Origin: Chrysoporthe austroafricana
Taxonomy: Eukaryota > Ascomycota > Sordariomycetes > Diaporthales > Cryphonectriaceae
DNA length: 64,000 nt
Direction of reading: 5' to 3'
NCBI GenBank assembly: GCA_001051155.2
Contig: JYIP02000007.1
Span: 2,358,342 to 2,422,341, forward strand
Below the pieces are notes generated by a model. The model saw nothing but the letters and a program-made list of their open reading frames with translations. It was not told the DNA's origin and searched no databases. A program made the position numbers and the translations under genes. Numbering within the stretch: the first letter of the stretch is position 1; each line of letters starts with the position of its first letter. Positions 22,517 through 35,189 of this stretch are shown in pieces.

Positions 22517-23002
22517 TCAATATAACCGCGAGAGGCATTGGTTCAAAAGTCGGCAGATTCTTGTGGGGCAGTTATACCTTCCTTTCACCTGGCCACAGCA
22601 GTGATGCTCATGTCCCTTGAGTACCCGAAGAAGCCCCGCGAGATCGCCTTTTAGCCACAGCGTTGTGGTCTCTACCAAGCAGCACCAGACTCCACAGAAT
22701 AATGCCAACGGGGACACCGCGATAGCTATCGGTGCATCCCACGTCAGACTTTTGCCATGCCCATAATTGTTGCGAATGAAGGAGGTAGCATCGATGTCGT
22801 CTGAGTCGTATCCGCCGCGAAGAGAGAATTCCTTCGACTTAGGCGAGCCTAAAATATCTCCCCAGGCTGCCTCATCATGGGCCCCAAGTTACGAATGCAC
22901 CTGTCTCGTCGCGAGAACAGCACGAGGATAGGATCCATGCAGTCTAATGCGAATCATGTCCCATGCATCAATTTTCCCAAAGTTCATTGATAGTACTTTC
23001 AT
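22517..23002 (-). pseudogene. 162-codon ORF interrupted by one TAA, unknown
   Basis: From the ATG at 23002 the frame reads IDAWDMIRIRLHGSYPRAVL, meets TAA at codon 38 (22889-22891), and then continues open in the same frame for 123 codons with protein-like sequence (HDEAAWGDILGSPKSKEF, then YDSDDIDATSFIRNNYG, then a hydrophobic PIAIAVSPLALFCGVWCCL) to a stop at 22517. The sense on both sides of the stop suggests an originally continuous protein in which CAA became TAA, or a short unrecognised intron. It lies 162 bp downstream of the UstYa-like gene on the same strand. I do not recognise the family. The Cys-rich tail (HHCCGQ ... CPTRICRLL) is odd and could be non-native. Confidence 0.4.
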
Positions 23003-23164
23003 CACTGATTTCTGGATCCCTTATTTTTGGGGTTTGAAGTGTTCTACTACATCGAAATGGACAATCGTTCAAACAGTAGTTTCCAGGGACAAGCAATGCT
23101 TCTCAGCGTAACTGAGCTTTTCTTGAGCGGGATGCTGCTCGTTACAACCAGAAATCGAATCCGC

Positions 23165-24393
23165 CTAGCAGTATCCGTTGTTACAGAGACCATCTATGTA
23201 CGTGATGTTGTACGGACTGAACCACGGTTCGTTGAGTGCGTCACTTGTTCGTTGCGCCTCATTCGGGTGGAGGGGAAGCTCGGAATTGACTGCAGAGTGC
23301 TCTTTTGCCCACTCTTTGATCTTGTCCCAATTCTTGCATTGGTGGTGCTCGCTATGGTAGACCAGCCAGGGCTCATAGAATCCTAGGGCTCGTCAGTCAG
23401 CATATTCGAGGCCCTTCTATTTAACGTAATGGGATGTTAGATCGCGTACCGTCCACCCAGCGTTGGGTCATTATCCCGAGGTCAGCGTGGCACATGAGCT
23501 TCAGCCTAATCACATTAAGACAATGGGCTATCATAATACAGTCAGTGATCTGTCATATTTATCTGATGCAACTGTTCCTCCAGGCGCCCCGCCTCTCTAG
23601 CTTGGGGGAATACTTACGCACGTGGTACTTCATCCACGGGTCTGAGTCGTCCGTAATTAGACCATTTGTACTGTTGTAGATGACCTTACGGAGGTAGCTT
23701 AGACAGTGGAGATCATGGTAAACCTCGAGGTAGACCCAATGGCCCGAGCCATCCGCCATGGGTATGGATTCATAACCTGTCGCATCCATATATTCACTCG
23801 ATACCACGGAGCCCACTAGACGCACGTCAGCTAATATCTTGTGTGGCAAAGAAGCGAATATTCCCTAGTATCCTCGGCAGAGCACCCTCTTCTTTCCTTT
23901 TCTTGTGGGTGGGGGTTGAGGGGGGCACTGACTGTTTCCACCTTCTGAGAAATCTTTCCAGGCTTGGTTTGACACATCATTCCATGGCTGGATGAAAGGG
24001 TCATCCATTATTAGACTCAGGTTGAAGTTGCTCCACTCATATTCAATGTTCGATTTCGGAACGGGAGCTGCCAGACATGTTTTAGCCAGTGATCGATGCC
24101 GAGAGAGCGAATAAAAGCATACTATAGCTGTCCGCCGGGTGCATCCAGGTGTTCCAGGTCAGCCACCATGTGACATTGGCACCAAGAAAAGCAATGTGTA
24201 GTAACCAAAAAAAACGACCGCAGAAATGGCGAAGCTTAGATAATTGTGGCTTTGCCTTGTCTCCCAGAAGTGTTGCCGTATCCGAGTCCCCATCTACGCC
24301 GTCGTCACTGCTGATGCTATCCTGCAGGTCTTTGATGTTGACAGGGACCTTGGACCATTTTACCTTTGGGAGCAGGTAGTCTCTGTAGCCCAT
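23165..24393 (-). CDS. UstYa-family (DUF3328) oxidase-like protein (299 aa, five exons)
   Basis: Complement of 23165-23382, 23450-23527, 23618-23815, 23933-24067 and 24123-24393, exactly 900 nt. The last two exons contain no long ATG-initiated frame and were found by following the family pattern. A polar N-tail is followed by one membrane span (about residues 61-80, FFWLLHIAFLGANVTWWLTW). The C-terminal domain has both diagnostic HxxHC motifs: HDLHC (residues 169-173) and HVPHC (200-204), the latter rebuilt across an intron and followed by LNVIRLKLMCHADLG. Near the end are VYHSEHHQCKNWDKI and a tail ending NNGYC. Family knowledge: UstYa homologues take part in oxidative macrocyclisation of fungal RiPPs (ustiloxin, cyclochlorotine types) and related tailoring. 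Both motifs are intact, so activity is plausible. The substrate is unknown and no precursor gene is seen within 3 kb. Confidence 0.92.
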
Positions 24394-26458
24394 CTTGTTG
24401 TTTCGGTGTATCTCTTAAAGGAGACTGCCAGTAGTTGGATTGCTGCACCGTGAAGGCAGAAGGAGCACTACAAGTCGATGGTGGATGTCAAGTCCTTAAA
24501 ACACTTTCACGGGTCCTTTTGGGGATCCTATTGAAACCCTTATTGGGAAAGGGCTCAATATTTTCAATGGGAACCCGAGGTGAGTAGGCGAAACAGATGA
24601 TACATAAAGGGTCTTTGTCTTGAACAAACCGCTCGCCCAGCAGATAACCTCCCATTTTTGTACTTTGTAAGATTCCATACATCGAACCATGACGTCCAAA
24701 TACTCAAGTGATTACTCAAGCATTCTATCAAAATAAAGTTGCATTGGTTTGTGGCACCACTTACAGCCGGACGGTTTTCACTTCTACTCAGCGTTTTGTT
24801 ATCAGCCGTTCTCTTTGAGACGGGCTTTGGTCAGTAGATTTAGCCTTTCGGGATCAGTCCGGCTAACATGAGCAGATTGGGAACAGGTGGGGGGAACGGG
24901 TTTATTTACCCCGCCGCTACCTCGGGTTCATGGATTGATACTAGCTGAGGCGCCACAGCTACGGAAGCCATCATGGTGAAGAACCGGGGCGTCTGTAGAG
25001 ACTTTCGAGTGGCTTTTGTGCAAGGCTGAGTGTAGTGTGACATTTATATGCAGCCAGTTGCTTGATTTGATGCCCCAGATTCATGTTTGATGATTCAAGA
25101 GGAACGTTGTGTAGAGAAAGCTGTCGCGATGGCATGGATTAGGTGAGTCAGTAGCATATCCCGCCGAATCAGTATAATTGAGTCGAATGTTTCTGTCGTA
25201 TGACTGAATCCGTGCTAGATGAGACATGAAATGTGGCGCCACGAGAGACACAAAGATTCAATAGAGTCGATAAACAGTTTTTTTGTCTGGTCTAGATGTC
25301 TCTCCACGGCCTCGAAACATGCGCGACCAAGTGCATCTGCAGAAGGCTCCAGGCTACCGCCGTTTAGTTATGTGGCGCCTGTTTTTGTGACTTGGCCTGA
25401 TAGAATGATCCTGTATCAATATCAAATGACAGCGATTCGAATATTCTACATAGAAATGGCTAGCAGTATTATTTATGCGGCTACTTGCTCACATTCCATG
25501 AACATGGCCAAGCCTGTGCCATATGCTTTTGTATTGCTGTCCTGACCCGTTGCACGGTTTGGCTTATTTTTTTGAACTTGACGCTATGCGCCTCTCTCTC
25601 TACTTGAATTCCCACCGATTGAATCTGCAGAGACTTTCAATTTCGATCATTGGCTGGGTGTTGATAGAATCGCCGTGAACGCAGCATGCGAGGCTGCTGC
25701 CTTCTCGTAGCGGCGAGCGGCATCCCCCGAGGCCCCTTTCAGTCACCGGGCCCCAACAATGATAGCAAACAAGCCGCGTCATCATCACCTGACGGCTGAA
25801 TGTCACTTCCATTCAGAGGAGCTTCTGTGAGCTTGAGGCCCCCCTATTTTTCTGTGTTGTCGGTTTGGTGAGCAATCGTGAGATTTCTTCACGTTGGTGA
25901 AGCATTCAACGTTCAGTGATCGGCCTCGGGCTTACTAAGCTGAAACATCCTTCACGGAACCCGCTCACCCACTCGGGGCCTGCAGGGATTCTAAATGGTG
26001 ACGCGGAAGCGGCGTGCCAACGCGACTTGCCTCTGGGTAATTTTCATACGTCAGTGCCGAACCGTACCTCACATCTTGCGGCTCGCCGTCAGCTTCCTCA
26101 ACGCCGTCTCCTTGATCTCCTACCAGCCAATCCGCGACGGACAGCGCGTCTAGAATCGTCCTTGCATTTGGCGCCTGCTGGCGCTTTGACACTCCTTTCG
26201 AGCTTGCCGCAAGTTCAAGCCGATTCGGTCGCCGCCGCTCTTCTCGAATCGAAGCTTGAGCGTGGTTTCTGCAGGTCGCAAGCCGGCATTACTTTCGACG
26301 ACTTCCCTAGACCCTACCCCCCTTTCAGGTCTCCTGTCTCAGATCGCGCCAGCCTGACGGGCCGCTCCCTCTTCGACGTCCTTCGTCGCCTCGACACCCG
26401 CGCCCACGTGCCTCCATACCCGTCCCTGCCTTCGCGATGCGAATACGAACTTGGAAAC
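24394..26458. other. Intergenic between UstYa-like gene and SEN1
   Basis: About 2 kb between two divergently transcribed genes, so it should hold both promoters. An open frame runs into the SEN1 start from about 25916 but contains no better start than the ATG at 26459, so I read it as 5' leader. No repeat or RNA gene is recognised. Confidence 0.5.
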
Positions 26459-29400
26459 ATGGACGAAGAGACCAATAGGATATACGATGGCATCCAGATC
26501 TCCTACGGGGAGTGGAACGACCTACCAGAGGTTCCTCACCTTCTCTGTCCCAAAGTCAACGACGACGATGAGGAGGACTACCAGAGCCCTGGCCCACCCA
26601 CCACCGACATCACTGCTACGGAGAAGCAGCAGAGGATCGATGATGCACAACACCGCAAGGAGCTCACCTATGACCTCTCTCTCTTGCTAGGCATAGCGAA
26701 AGAGCAATCCGGCGGATGGCTTGACCGGTGGACGGAGAGGATCGAGTCCTTCCTCACAAAGTGTGACGAGTGCATCAAGGGATATCACATGCATCGCCGG
26801 ATCTTCCTGAAGAAGTTACGAGAGTGCGTCTCACCTACTCCTTGAGCGATGGTAATAGATGTGCAAGATATGTATTGACACCAACTCTGATGTGCAGGTC
26901 TTTTCCAGATGGTACTGTCGATATCATGGAGCAGAAGCTCTCCCAGTTTGACAAAGCTCGAATTGATCGTGGTTTAAAGAAGGCCTATGATATCCTCGAG
27001 GCCAACGGCGGTCCTATGAGCACCGCGAAGCTGGCGCAGCGGGATGATTCTGCCATCTTGGGCCTGTTCGAGGCCTTGTGCTCCATGCCCTACGTTGCAG
27101 AGCCTACAAACCGACAGCGGTACTTCAACAAGGTATTCCAGGATGTGCAGACGCGAAAACCTCTCAGGTTGGGACCTCAAGTGTTGCCGACCATGACCTT
27201 TTTCCTTTTCGAGGAAGACCAGTATCGCCACAAATTTGCCAAATCTGCGTGGGAAGCGCTCCCGCCAGATTCAATGACCACCGATCAGTTTGAGTGGGCA
27301 GTGATCGAGTTCCTCGCGGCCGCTATTCGAGACGTAAGCCTGGTGGACGAGTCTGGTGCCACGCTGCGCGCATCTCATGCGCAGATTAAACTCTTCTGGG
27401 AAGGGTTCTTACTTCTTCTAAACGCCATGAGTGAAGACATAATTCTTCATTGCCTTCGGGGAATGGAGACTCAGACAGATGTCTATCATCTCATCATCCA
27501 GCACTTGCAAATCTGTAGCTCGGACGAGGTCCTCTTGCTTGTGCTCCAGACCATCTCCGCGCTCATGCAAAAATCCTCCAAGGCCTTCTGGGGGGCGTTA
27601 CAAGACCTACCCCGGGTCCAGTTGGCCCAGTTCGTTTTCACGAATGCAGCTTTCCCCCGGTTTCTCGACAGATCCATGGAGTATGGTAGACTTGTTGATG
27701 ATGGCGGTATCCGGGTTCCGTTCCTTGCGGCATGGGTCAAGACACTGCTCCAGTCCCTTCAGGAGTATGAACTGCCTGACGTGTGCCAATCATTGACAGA
27801 CCATTTGCTCCCATCTCGTTCCGAAACGCGCCTCACCAGGGAAGGTCAGATGACGCGCATGGTAGCGGGACTGTACGCTCTGCAAACAGCCTTGAATATC
27901 TTCAACGGCAACACATTCAAGATTCGCCTGAGCACATCCGTCACGTACATCAATCTTCTTATCAACCTCGTCGTCAAGTATACCAAGCCGGTAATAAACC
28001 CGGCCGCTGAGTTACAGAAAGACGACAGGTACAATGTCGGCCTATCACACACGGCCGTAGAGGTCATCAAGGTCTCATTGCTCCTCGACGCCAAGACGAC
28101 CCGAACAGAATGGACAACCTTGATGCGAGGGAACAGCAGAATACCACGTACCGTCTCCAGACACTCGGCTCAGTTGTGGGAGGGATTCCTCGAGATTTTC
28201 TGGCCCGGACGTGAAGGCACTTTGGACTTGGCGAAGTCTATGCTAATTGCCGTCCGTCCCCTCAGCGGTGTTGGGCGATTCACCCCGCCAAAGCGCGAGC
28301 AACTCAAGGACACTGACAAAGTACTATTCAACATGGATCTAGAGAAGACTTCGGAGATGATCAGCCGTATGATCGAACGCCTTAGTGGCTTTACGATCTC
28401 CGACCTTGAGAATCTCTGCACCGATCTCCAAAGCGGTATGATGTATACCATTGTTGCATCACTATTACATAGTGAGGACTCGATTCGGGAGTCTGGAGTC
28501 TCCTTGATCAAGACAATCACAGGAGAGATCAGCCGTTCTGAGGCTGTTGCTCAGATGGTTCAGGATTATTTCCAACCATTTCTGTCAACCTTCTCCGATG
28601 TAGTCCGATGCATTACCTATGATGATGACTCTATGGATCCTTACGCACCAATGCCACATATCCTTACTTGCAGTCAGGATCTCGTTGTGGCTCTGTGCGA
28701 TACTTCCGGCGTGCTGAGGTCGAAGACGCTTTCAGGCATTGAGCACGCCGCAGTCACTTCATGGTGGACGACACAATGGATGGCGATCACGCACTCGTTT
28801 AATAATCTGCGATCTTGGTCACAAGATATGGACACAAATATCCTGGAAGCTTTCTGCCGGAGGACGATGGAATTGTCCCAGTCCCTTTTGGCGCAGGATG
28901 GTGTTGTTGCGTCCGCATTGAGGGGCCAGAACTCTGAGAGGGAAGTGCTCAAGGCTGTCCTCGAACAGCCGCGAAACAACACTAACGGCATGGCGGACAT
29001 GATCAAGCTACGCGACCCCTATCTGTTGGATATTACAGTCCAAACATTGGTCAAATTGCTCAATCGCCTTGCCGAATTTGACCTTGAGGTTCTGTATAAG
29101 ACTGATTGGCTGATACGCAAGGCCTGTGTCATAGGGAAAGACGGCAAGTACCACACCAACACAAATTTGACCGGATCACAGCGTGCAGAGCTACTGAAGG
29201 CTCTCGGGGATGACGATAACATTCCTGAGGTAGTGAAGGTCGTGGAGAAGCCTATGAAACAGAGCAGCTTAGATGCATGGTCTAAGTCAGGAACCTCCAC
29301 ACCTCTATCTCGCTCGGGCTCTTCAACACCTATTCCGACGGGTCGCGACATCAAGCCCACTACCAACAAGCTCGACAAGTTGCGGTTGACGGCGGACAAG

Positions 29401-32400
29401 CCAAAGCCGAAATTGCTGAAACCAGAGCCCAGCCGCCCGGACAGAACCAAATTCATCGAGATGAGAAACAAGGCCAAAGCTGACAAGGCAGCTCGTGATG
29501 CTGCAGCAATCGCCCAGGCCAAAGCCTTACGGACTCTTCCTGGAGAGAGCTCTGGTCTGAGAGCCGTGACCGGGATTTTAGGCAAAGATCACGCACCACA
29601 ACAGAAGAGTGACATGATGGTCGACAGCTCTGAGGAAGAGGATGACTCCTCAGGCGACGAGGCCGTGGTTGCCGGGAAGTCAAAGATCGATCCGGAGGCC
29701 CGAAAGCGCGCTCTCGAGCTGGCGGCCAAGAAGATGGGTCCTCTCAAGAAAGAAAAGCTCAAGCGCTCTGCCAAGGATATGCGAGCTCGCCTAATCCCTC
29801 CAATGGAAGTTCTCCACCAGGCTATCCTGGAGTGGGATATTTTCCACGAGGGAAATGACCCCCCAAATGGCACTGATTGTATGGAGGTGTCTAATACGTA
29901 TACAACCCATCAGGATTACAAGGCTACCTTCTTTAGGCTGCTGCTGTCCGAAGCGTGGCGGTCTTTCGTCACAGCTAAAGACGAGACGACGACGAAGCCA
30001 TTTGGCATCCGCATTGTGAACCGCATGTCGGTAGACAAATTTCTCGAGGTTACGACTTTGATGCCAGCCAAGGAAAACAAGGACCGCTTTCTGAGCGAGG
30101 GAGACATCATCATCATATCAAAATCGGAAGACCCTCTCAACAGGAAGGATCTTCCGCATTGCCTCGCTCGGATTGCCAAGACAAGATTCAAGGGTGACGA
30201 TTTGGAAGTGGCGTATCGACTGAGCAGCAGGAACAACCCGTTGCTGTCCATGCTAAACCCGGGTCAGGACTTCAACGCCATTAAGATCACCAACATGACG
30301 ACGATCGAGCGTGAGTATGCAGCTCTCGAGAGTTTGCAATATTATGACCTTCTCGACGAGGTTCTGGAGGCGAAACCTTCTCCTCTCTTGAACTATGGCG
30401 ATGAAGCTACTGACCAGGTCATGAAGAATTACTTCTTGAATCCTGGTCAGGCGAAGGCTATCATGAACGCCAAGGATAATGACGGCTTCACGCTCATTCA
30501 AGGCCCGCCAGGAACAGGCAAGACGAAAACCATTGTTGCCATGGTTGGCGCACTGCTCACTGGGCACATTGGCATAAAGCCGGCCGCCGCGGTTCAAGTT
30601 TCACGACCGCAGGTTCCAGGAGCCCAACCGAACCAGCCACCTCCCATGAAGAAGCTCCTAGTTTGTGCACCCAGTAACGCAGCCGTTGACGAATTAGTCC
30701 TACGGCTTAAACAAGGCGTGACGACCATGAATGGTGCACATCACAACATCAACGTTCTTCGTCTGGGACGTTCTGATGCCATCAATACCTCGGTCAAGGA
30801 CGTGACACTTGATGAGCTCGTCAAGTCAGCCATGGAGGGCGAGGCCAGCAAAAATGGCCCTGGGGCAAGCGATCGTGAAAAGTTACACCAGGAGGCCGGC
30901 GAGATCAAGTTGCAATTGAATGACCTCCGGCCGAGACTGGAAGCAGCCAACTCTGGGACAGATCGGGCTCTACAGAACGATTTGAAGCGGCAGTTCGACG
31001 CGCTGAAGCAACGACAGAGTCAGATCGGTGCCAAGATTGACGCTTACAAGGACAGTGGCAATAGCTATGTCCGTGAGAGTGATATCAAGCGAAGACAGGT
31101 CCAGCAAAAGATACTGGATCAGGCCCAAGTCCTCTGCGCGACGCTCAGTGGCAGCGGCCACGAGATGTTCAAGAACCTTGCCGTTGAGTTTGAGACCGTC
31201 ATCATCGATGAAGCGGCGCAGTGCGTGGAACTTTCTGCCCTCATTCCGCTAAAATATGGCTGCACAAAGTGTATCCTCGTCGGAGATCCCAAGCAGTTGC
31301 CGCCCACAGTCCTTTCTCAATCTGCAGCTCGGTTTGGATACGATCAGAGTTTGTTCGTCCGTATGCAACGAAACCACCCACAGCATGTCCACATGTTGGA
31401 TACCCAGTACCGTATGCATCCGGAGATCAGCATGTTCCCAAGTAAGGAGTTCTACGAGGGACGGCTGTACGACGGTGATGATATGGGTCGTCTTCGTCTC
31501 CAGCCCTGGCACGAGAGCAGACTACTTGGTCCGTACCAGTTCTTTGATGTGCAGGGCGTTCAGGAGAAGGGTCGGAAGGGTCAGTCCCTTATCAACACGA
31601 GGGAACTGGAAGTTGCCGTGCAACTGTACCATCGCTTCCGCCAGGACTACCACGATGTTGAACTGCAAGGCAAGGTTGGTATCATCACCCCCTACAAGGC
31701 TCAGCTTTTTGCATTGCGAGAGACCTTTGCCAAGCGCTGGGGTGATGCCATTTTCGAACAGATCGAGTTCAACACTACCGACGCTTTTCAGGGCCGGGAG
31801 TGTGAAATCATCATATTCTCTTGCGTGCGGGCGAGTCCGACTGGGGGTATCGGTTTCATGACCGATATCAGGCGTATGAACGTCGGTCTCACGCGTGCGA
31901 AATCCTCTCTGTGGATTCTGGGTGACTCTAGAGCTTTGAAACAAGGTGAATTCTGGAACAAGCTCATTGAGGATGCGAAATCTCGTCAGCGCTACATCAA
32001 TGGCGACGTGTTGTCCCTCCTCAGAAAACCCACCGAGAAGGTGATGGCTAGCACTGCGCCAAACGGCTACGGCAATAGGAAGCCGTCTGATGTGGAGATG
32101 ACAGATGCACCTGCGACGCCACAACAAGGGCTGACTTCAGTCCCGCTCCAACCCAGGAATGCTGCGCTACCACCACGCTCGATTGGTGGATACAACGAAA
32201 AGGGCGAGGCCGTTAAGATGGCACCGAGGGGGATGGGGCCGCCTCAAATTGGGGAGTCCAACAAGAGAAGGCTTCTTGAGGGTGCAGACGCTCCCGCACC
32301 CAAGCGTCCGGTAGGTGATAAATAACTTCCATTTATCATTGTTGCCTTCAGCTCGGGCAATGGAGGTGTGAATCAATTTGTCCTGCATGCGGGCAATGAA

Positions 32401-32914
32401 AACGTATCAGACCAATGATCTATAGATGCTAACGTGTTCTCTTATGCTGCAGGCACACTCATCGGCCAGCAATGTTGGTTCTACCCATGGTAGAACTGGA
32501 GGCTCTGTACCGACTGGCCCATCGTCGGCTACTGGTATGATGGGAGGGAACATCCCAACTGGACCAAGGGGGGCGAACGTGAGAACTGCCCCACCGAGAC
32601 CGAGACCTGTACCACCAAAGGCCGTTGACCCGTCTGCCATGGAGGTGTTGGGACTTGCGCCTCCTTCGCGGCCTCCTCCACCCGCTACATTCCCCTTGTC
32701 CTCGCAACCACCAGGTCCAACCAACAGACCGTCGCTCCCACAGACTGACGGACCGTCGCACGGCTCATCGTCTGGGGTAAGTACAATCTTATTCCTCACC
32801 CCCCGAGCTTCTGTACGTACTGACATTCCGCTTCAGGGCCATGGTCCCTCGAGGAAAGAGAAGAGGCGGAGAAAGAAAGGCCCGGCAGATCCATTCCTTC
32901 GGAAGCCTAAATAG
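26459..32914 (+). CDS. sen1: SEN1-type superfamily 1 RNA/DNA helicase (2059 aa, four exons)
   Basis: Exons 26459-26823, 26898-32310, 32453-32776 and 32837-32914 total 6180 nt. The start ATG opens MDEETNRIYDGI. Residues about 100-850 form the long SEN1 N-terminal helical region. A charged linker follows (about 860-1010). The helicase core shows motif I GPPGTGKTKT (near residue 1325), the QxxR-type zone before it, the DEAAQ box (near 1558) with GDPKQLPPT, QYRMHPEIS (near 1625), TTDAFQGRE (near 1747) and GLTRAK (near 1783). The last two exons add a Pro/Ser-rich tail ending in a basic stretch RKEKRRRKKG and DPFLRKPK, typical of SEN1 C-termini with nuclear localisation. Family knowledge: Sen1 acts in the nucleus, removing R-loops and terminating RNA polymerase II transcription. 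All catalytic motifs are intact, so the gene is expected to be functional and essential. Confidence 0.95.
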
Positions 32915-35189
32915 ACACCCTCCCTGCCCAAGGACCTGCTAGAGCCATATCGGTCCAGGCTATCGCCCATCTTCAATATCACTATTCTGCGTTGCATTGC
33001 GCACTCAATTGAGTTCATCCAGTATCTACGGACTTTGGGCGGGTTGCATTTGCACTGCGCTTGGCGTCCGAGGAACGAGTCTGGACAAGTATTGCATGAT
33101 CGGTTCGTGCCTTTCTAGAGGCATCTGATAAAGCCAGGCACAACTGATGGAGGCTGCTTTTGATTTGAGAATTTGAATTTCCCCTTAGGGAAAATGGGAG
33201 GTCCGTCTTGAGAGGATTCGAGACTCTTTTGCGCGAGCCAGACTATAGCGACGCGGTGACTGTCTTTTTTCTTTTCGGGGCGGGCGGGGGCGTTGTTAAG
33301 GTCCTTAGACACTAGCCAACAAAGGCGATGCGCGGGAATGTGAGTAGTAGAGCCCGTGATGGCGACCGATCTCGAGGAGGGAGGTTACAGGAGCCGTTCA
33401 AGGTCGAGTGACTGCAAACTATCGCTGGTGAGTGAGGTGTTTTCGGCTTGTGACATTGACAACCACCCGCCTTGCTACCGTCGGCTTCCTGCCTTCTGCA
33501 GGGAGATCCCTGGATGGTGCTTTAATTCGCAGGTCGGGCGGGGGCCCAGAGGCTTTCAGCTCGCCCCATTAGGGACATGGGCCGCCACGGCGGGCTGGCA
33601 GGTGTGGGAAGCGACGCTCCATGCGATGCGATGATTCGAGTCGCTTCACGGAGTGACGACGTGAATGCTGGATGGCACGAGGGGGAGCGCTAGTGTTGTA
33701 GACGTCCACCGCTTCTGCTTCTGGAACTGTTCTGCTCGGAGCATCTATGCACGTCCCGTCACCGCTCCTGTTGGCTTCGCCATTGTGAGCAGCAGTGGCG
33801 ACTCGATGGCATGGGCAGGAGACTGGCGTCGTCCTCTGGGTGGTTAATCGACGAGGCGCACAGATCTCTCAAAAACCGGTCCGGCGGGCAGTGGTTCTAC
33901 ATGCAACGGGGAGGGCCCCTGAAGCGCGCGCAGATCGAGGCCCAGCCGCCTGTTTCAATGTTTCCCGCGACGACCGAGCGACGAGACCTTCTCCCGCTCG
34001 TTGGTGCTTGGCTTTCCTGCAACACCAGAGCTTGAAGAAAGGGTGCCTGGCCGTGCACGCGCTTGGCCATGGCCAGTTTTCTTTCCGGCTTGGTCTCTGG
34101 CCTGTCTGCAACAACGGCGCCTGGCCCCCGCATATTCTCCTCGTCGGCCCCCTGCGTTTCCGGACGCCGGTCAAAGCATGGACCCAATGTAATCTGATGG
34201 TTAATGTCCACCCCGTCAAAGAAACGAGGCGTGCAAGACTGGGGCCAGACGCTATACTACCATACTACCGACAGTTGGGCCCGCCACGTGTGGAGATCGA
34301 AAGACGATGCGGTCGTCGCCGTGTCATGGATGCCCATGTCCATGTCACCGCCCGCCGTTCAAACGCTTGGGCTGCCCTACGTTTCGCCATTGCCACTACC
34401 CTACGATTAGCATCAGGCCTGCCGTCCTATCTATCCCCTGACCCTGCGTGTCTGTGCATCGTGGAGCTCTCGGGTATCTAACTGTCCACGCTGATCCCAG
34501 ACTCCCAAGGCGGACACTCCCTGTCGCTTGACGTCGACAGGTGAGGACCCTTCGTCCACATGCGCTTCGGTTTGCAGTAGTCTCTTCAGCGTCAAAAAGT
34601 GAACCCGGGGTATACTGGGTACTGTACGGCCCTTGCTCATCATAGATATTCCTAATCTGGAGACGTTGACCGAGGCCATGCCCTCGTGGCTTCCGCCGCC
34701 AACGCAAGCGTGATCTGAATGTCAGGATGAATGAATTTTCGTCGCGTGTGCGTGCCGCGCACAAACAGTACTCCTCCTCCTCTACTCTTCCCTTCGGATC
34801 GATTTAGTATTCTCCTGCTCGAGGGGTTGATATATAATCACGACTGCCGACTAACGCCAGCATCGTCACGACTGCCTCATGATCACGACAAATACGCCTC
34901 ACTAGCGAGTCAGCATCCCAGCATTAAAAACGACGAGTGGCGACCCAGTCACGGAGCGACAATTCATCGGTGCAGGAACTTGAAAACCTCATTCTGCGTG
35001 CCTCGATAGCGCGGGTCCAGCTCTCCGTTTCACAGCACTGACCAAGGCGTCTGATCCGAAACTCGCCCCTCCCCGGGGCCCATAAGTCGCCCTTGTCATC
35101 CGCCAAGAGCTCACGATCGGAGCGACTGGGAGCTATGACGGCTGTCGTGGCAACTGTCTCTCTACCTACGACTCGATAACGACCCCGTA
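32915..35189. other. Intergenic, no gene seen
   Basis: About 2.3 kb between SEN1 and the 1339-aa gene, carrying the SEN1 3' UTR and the upstream region of the next gene. Overlapping frames at 33795-34481 on both strands look like GC-driven noise. I see no RNA gene or mobile element. Confidence 0.5.

Noticed and set aside
20977..26458. RiPP precursor peptide near the UstYa-like gene
   Set aside because: No frame with a signal peptide and tandem repeats bounded by Lys-Arg is visible in either strand.
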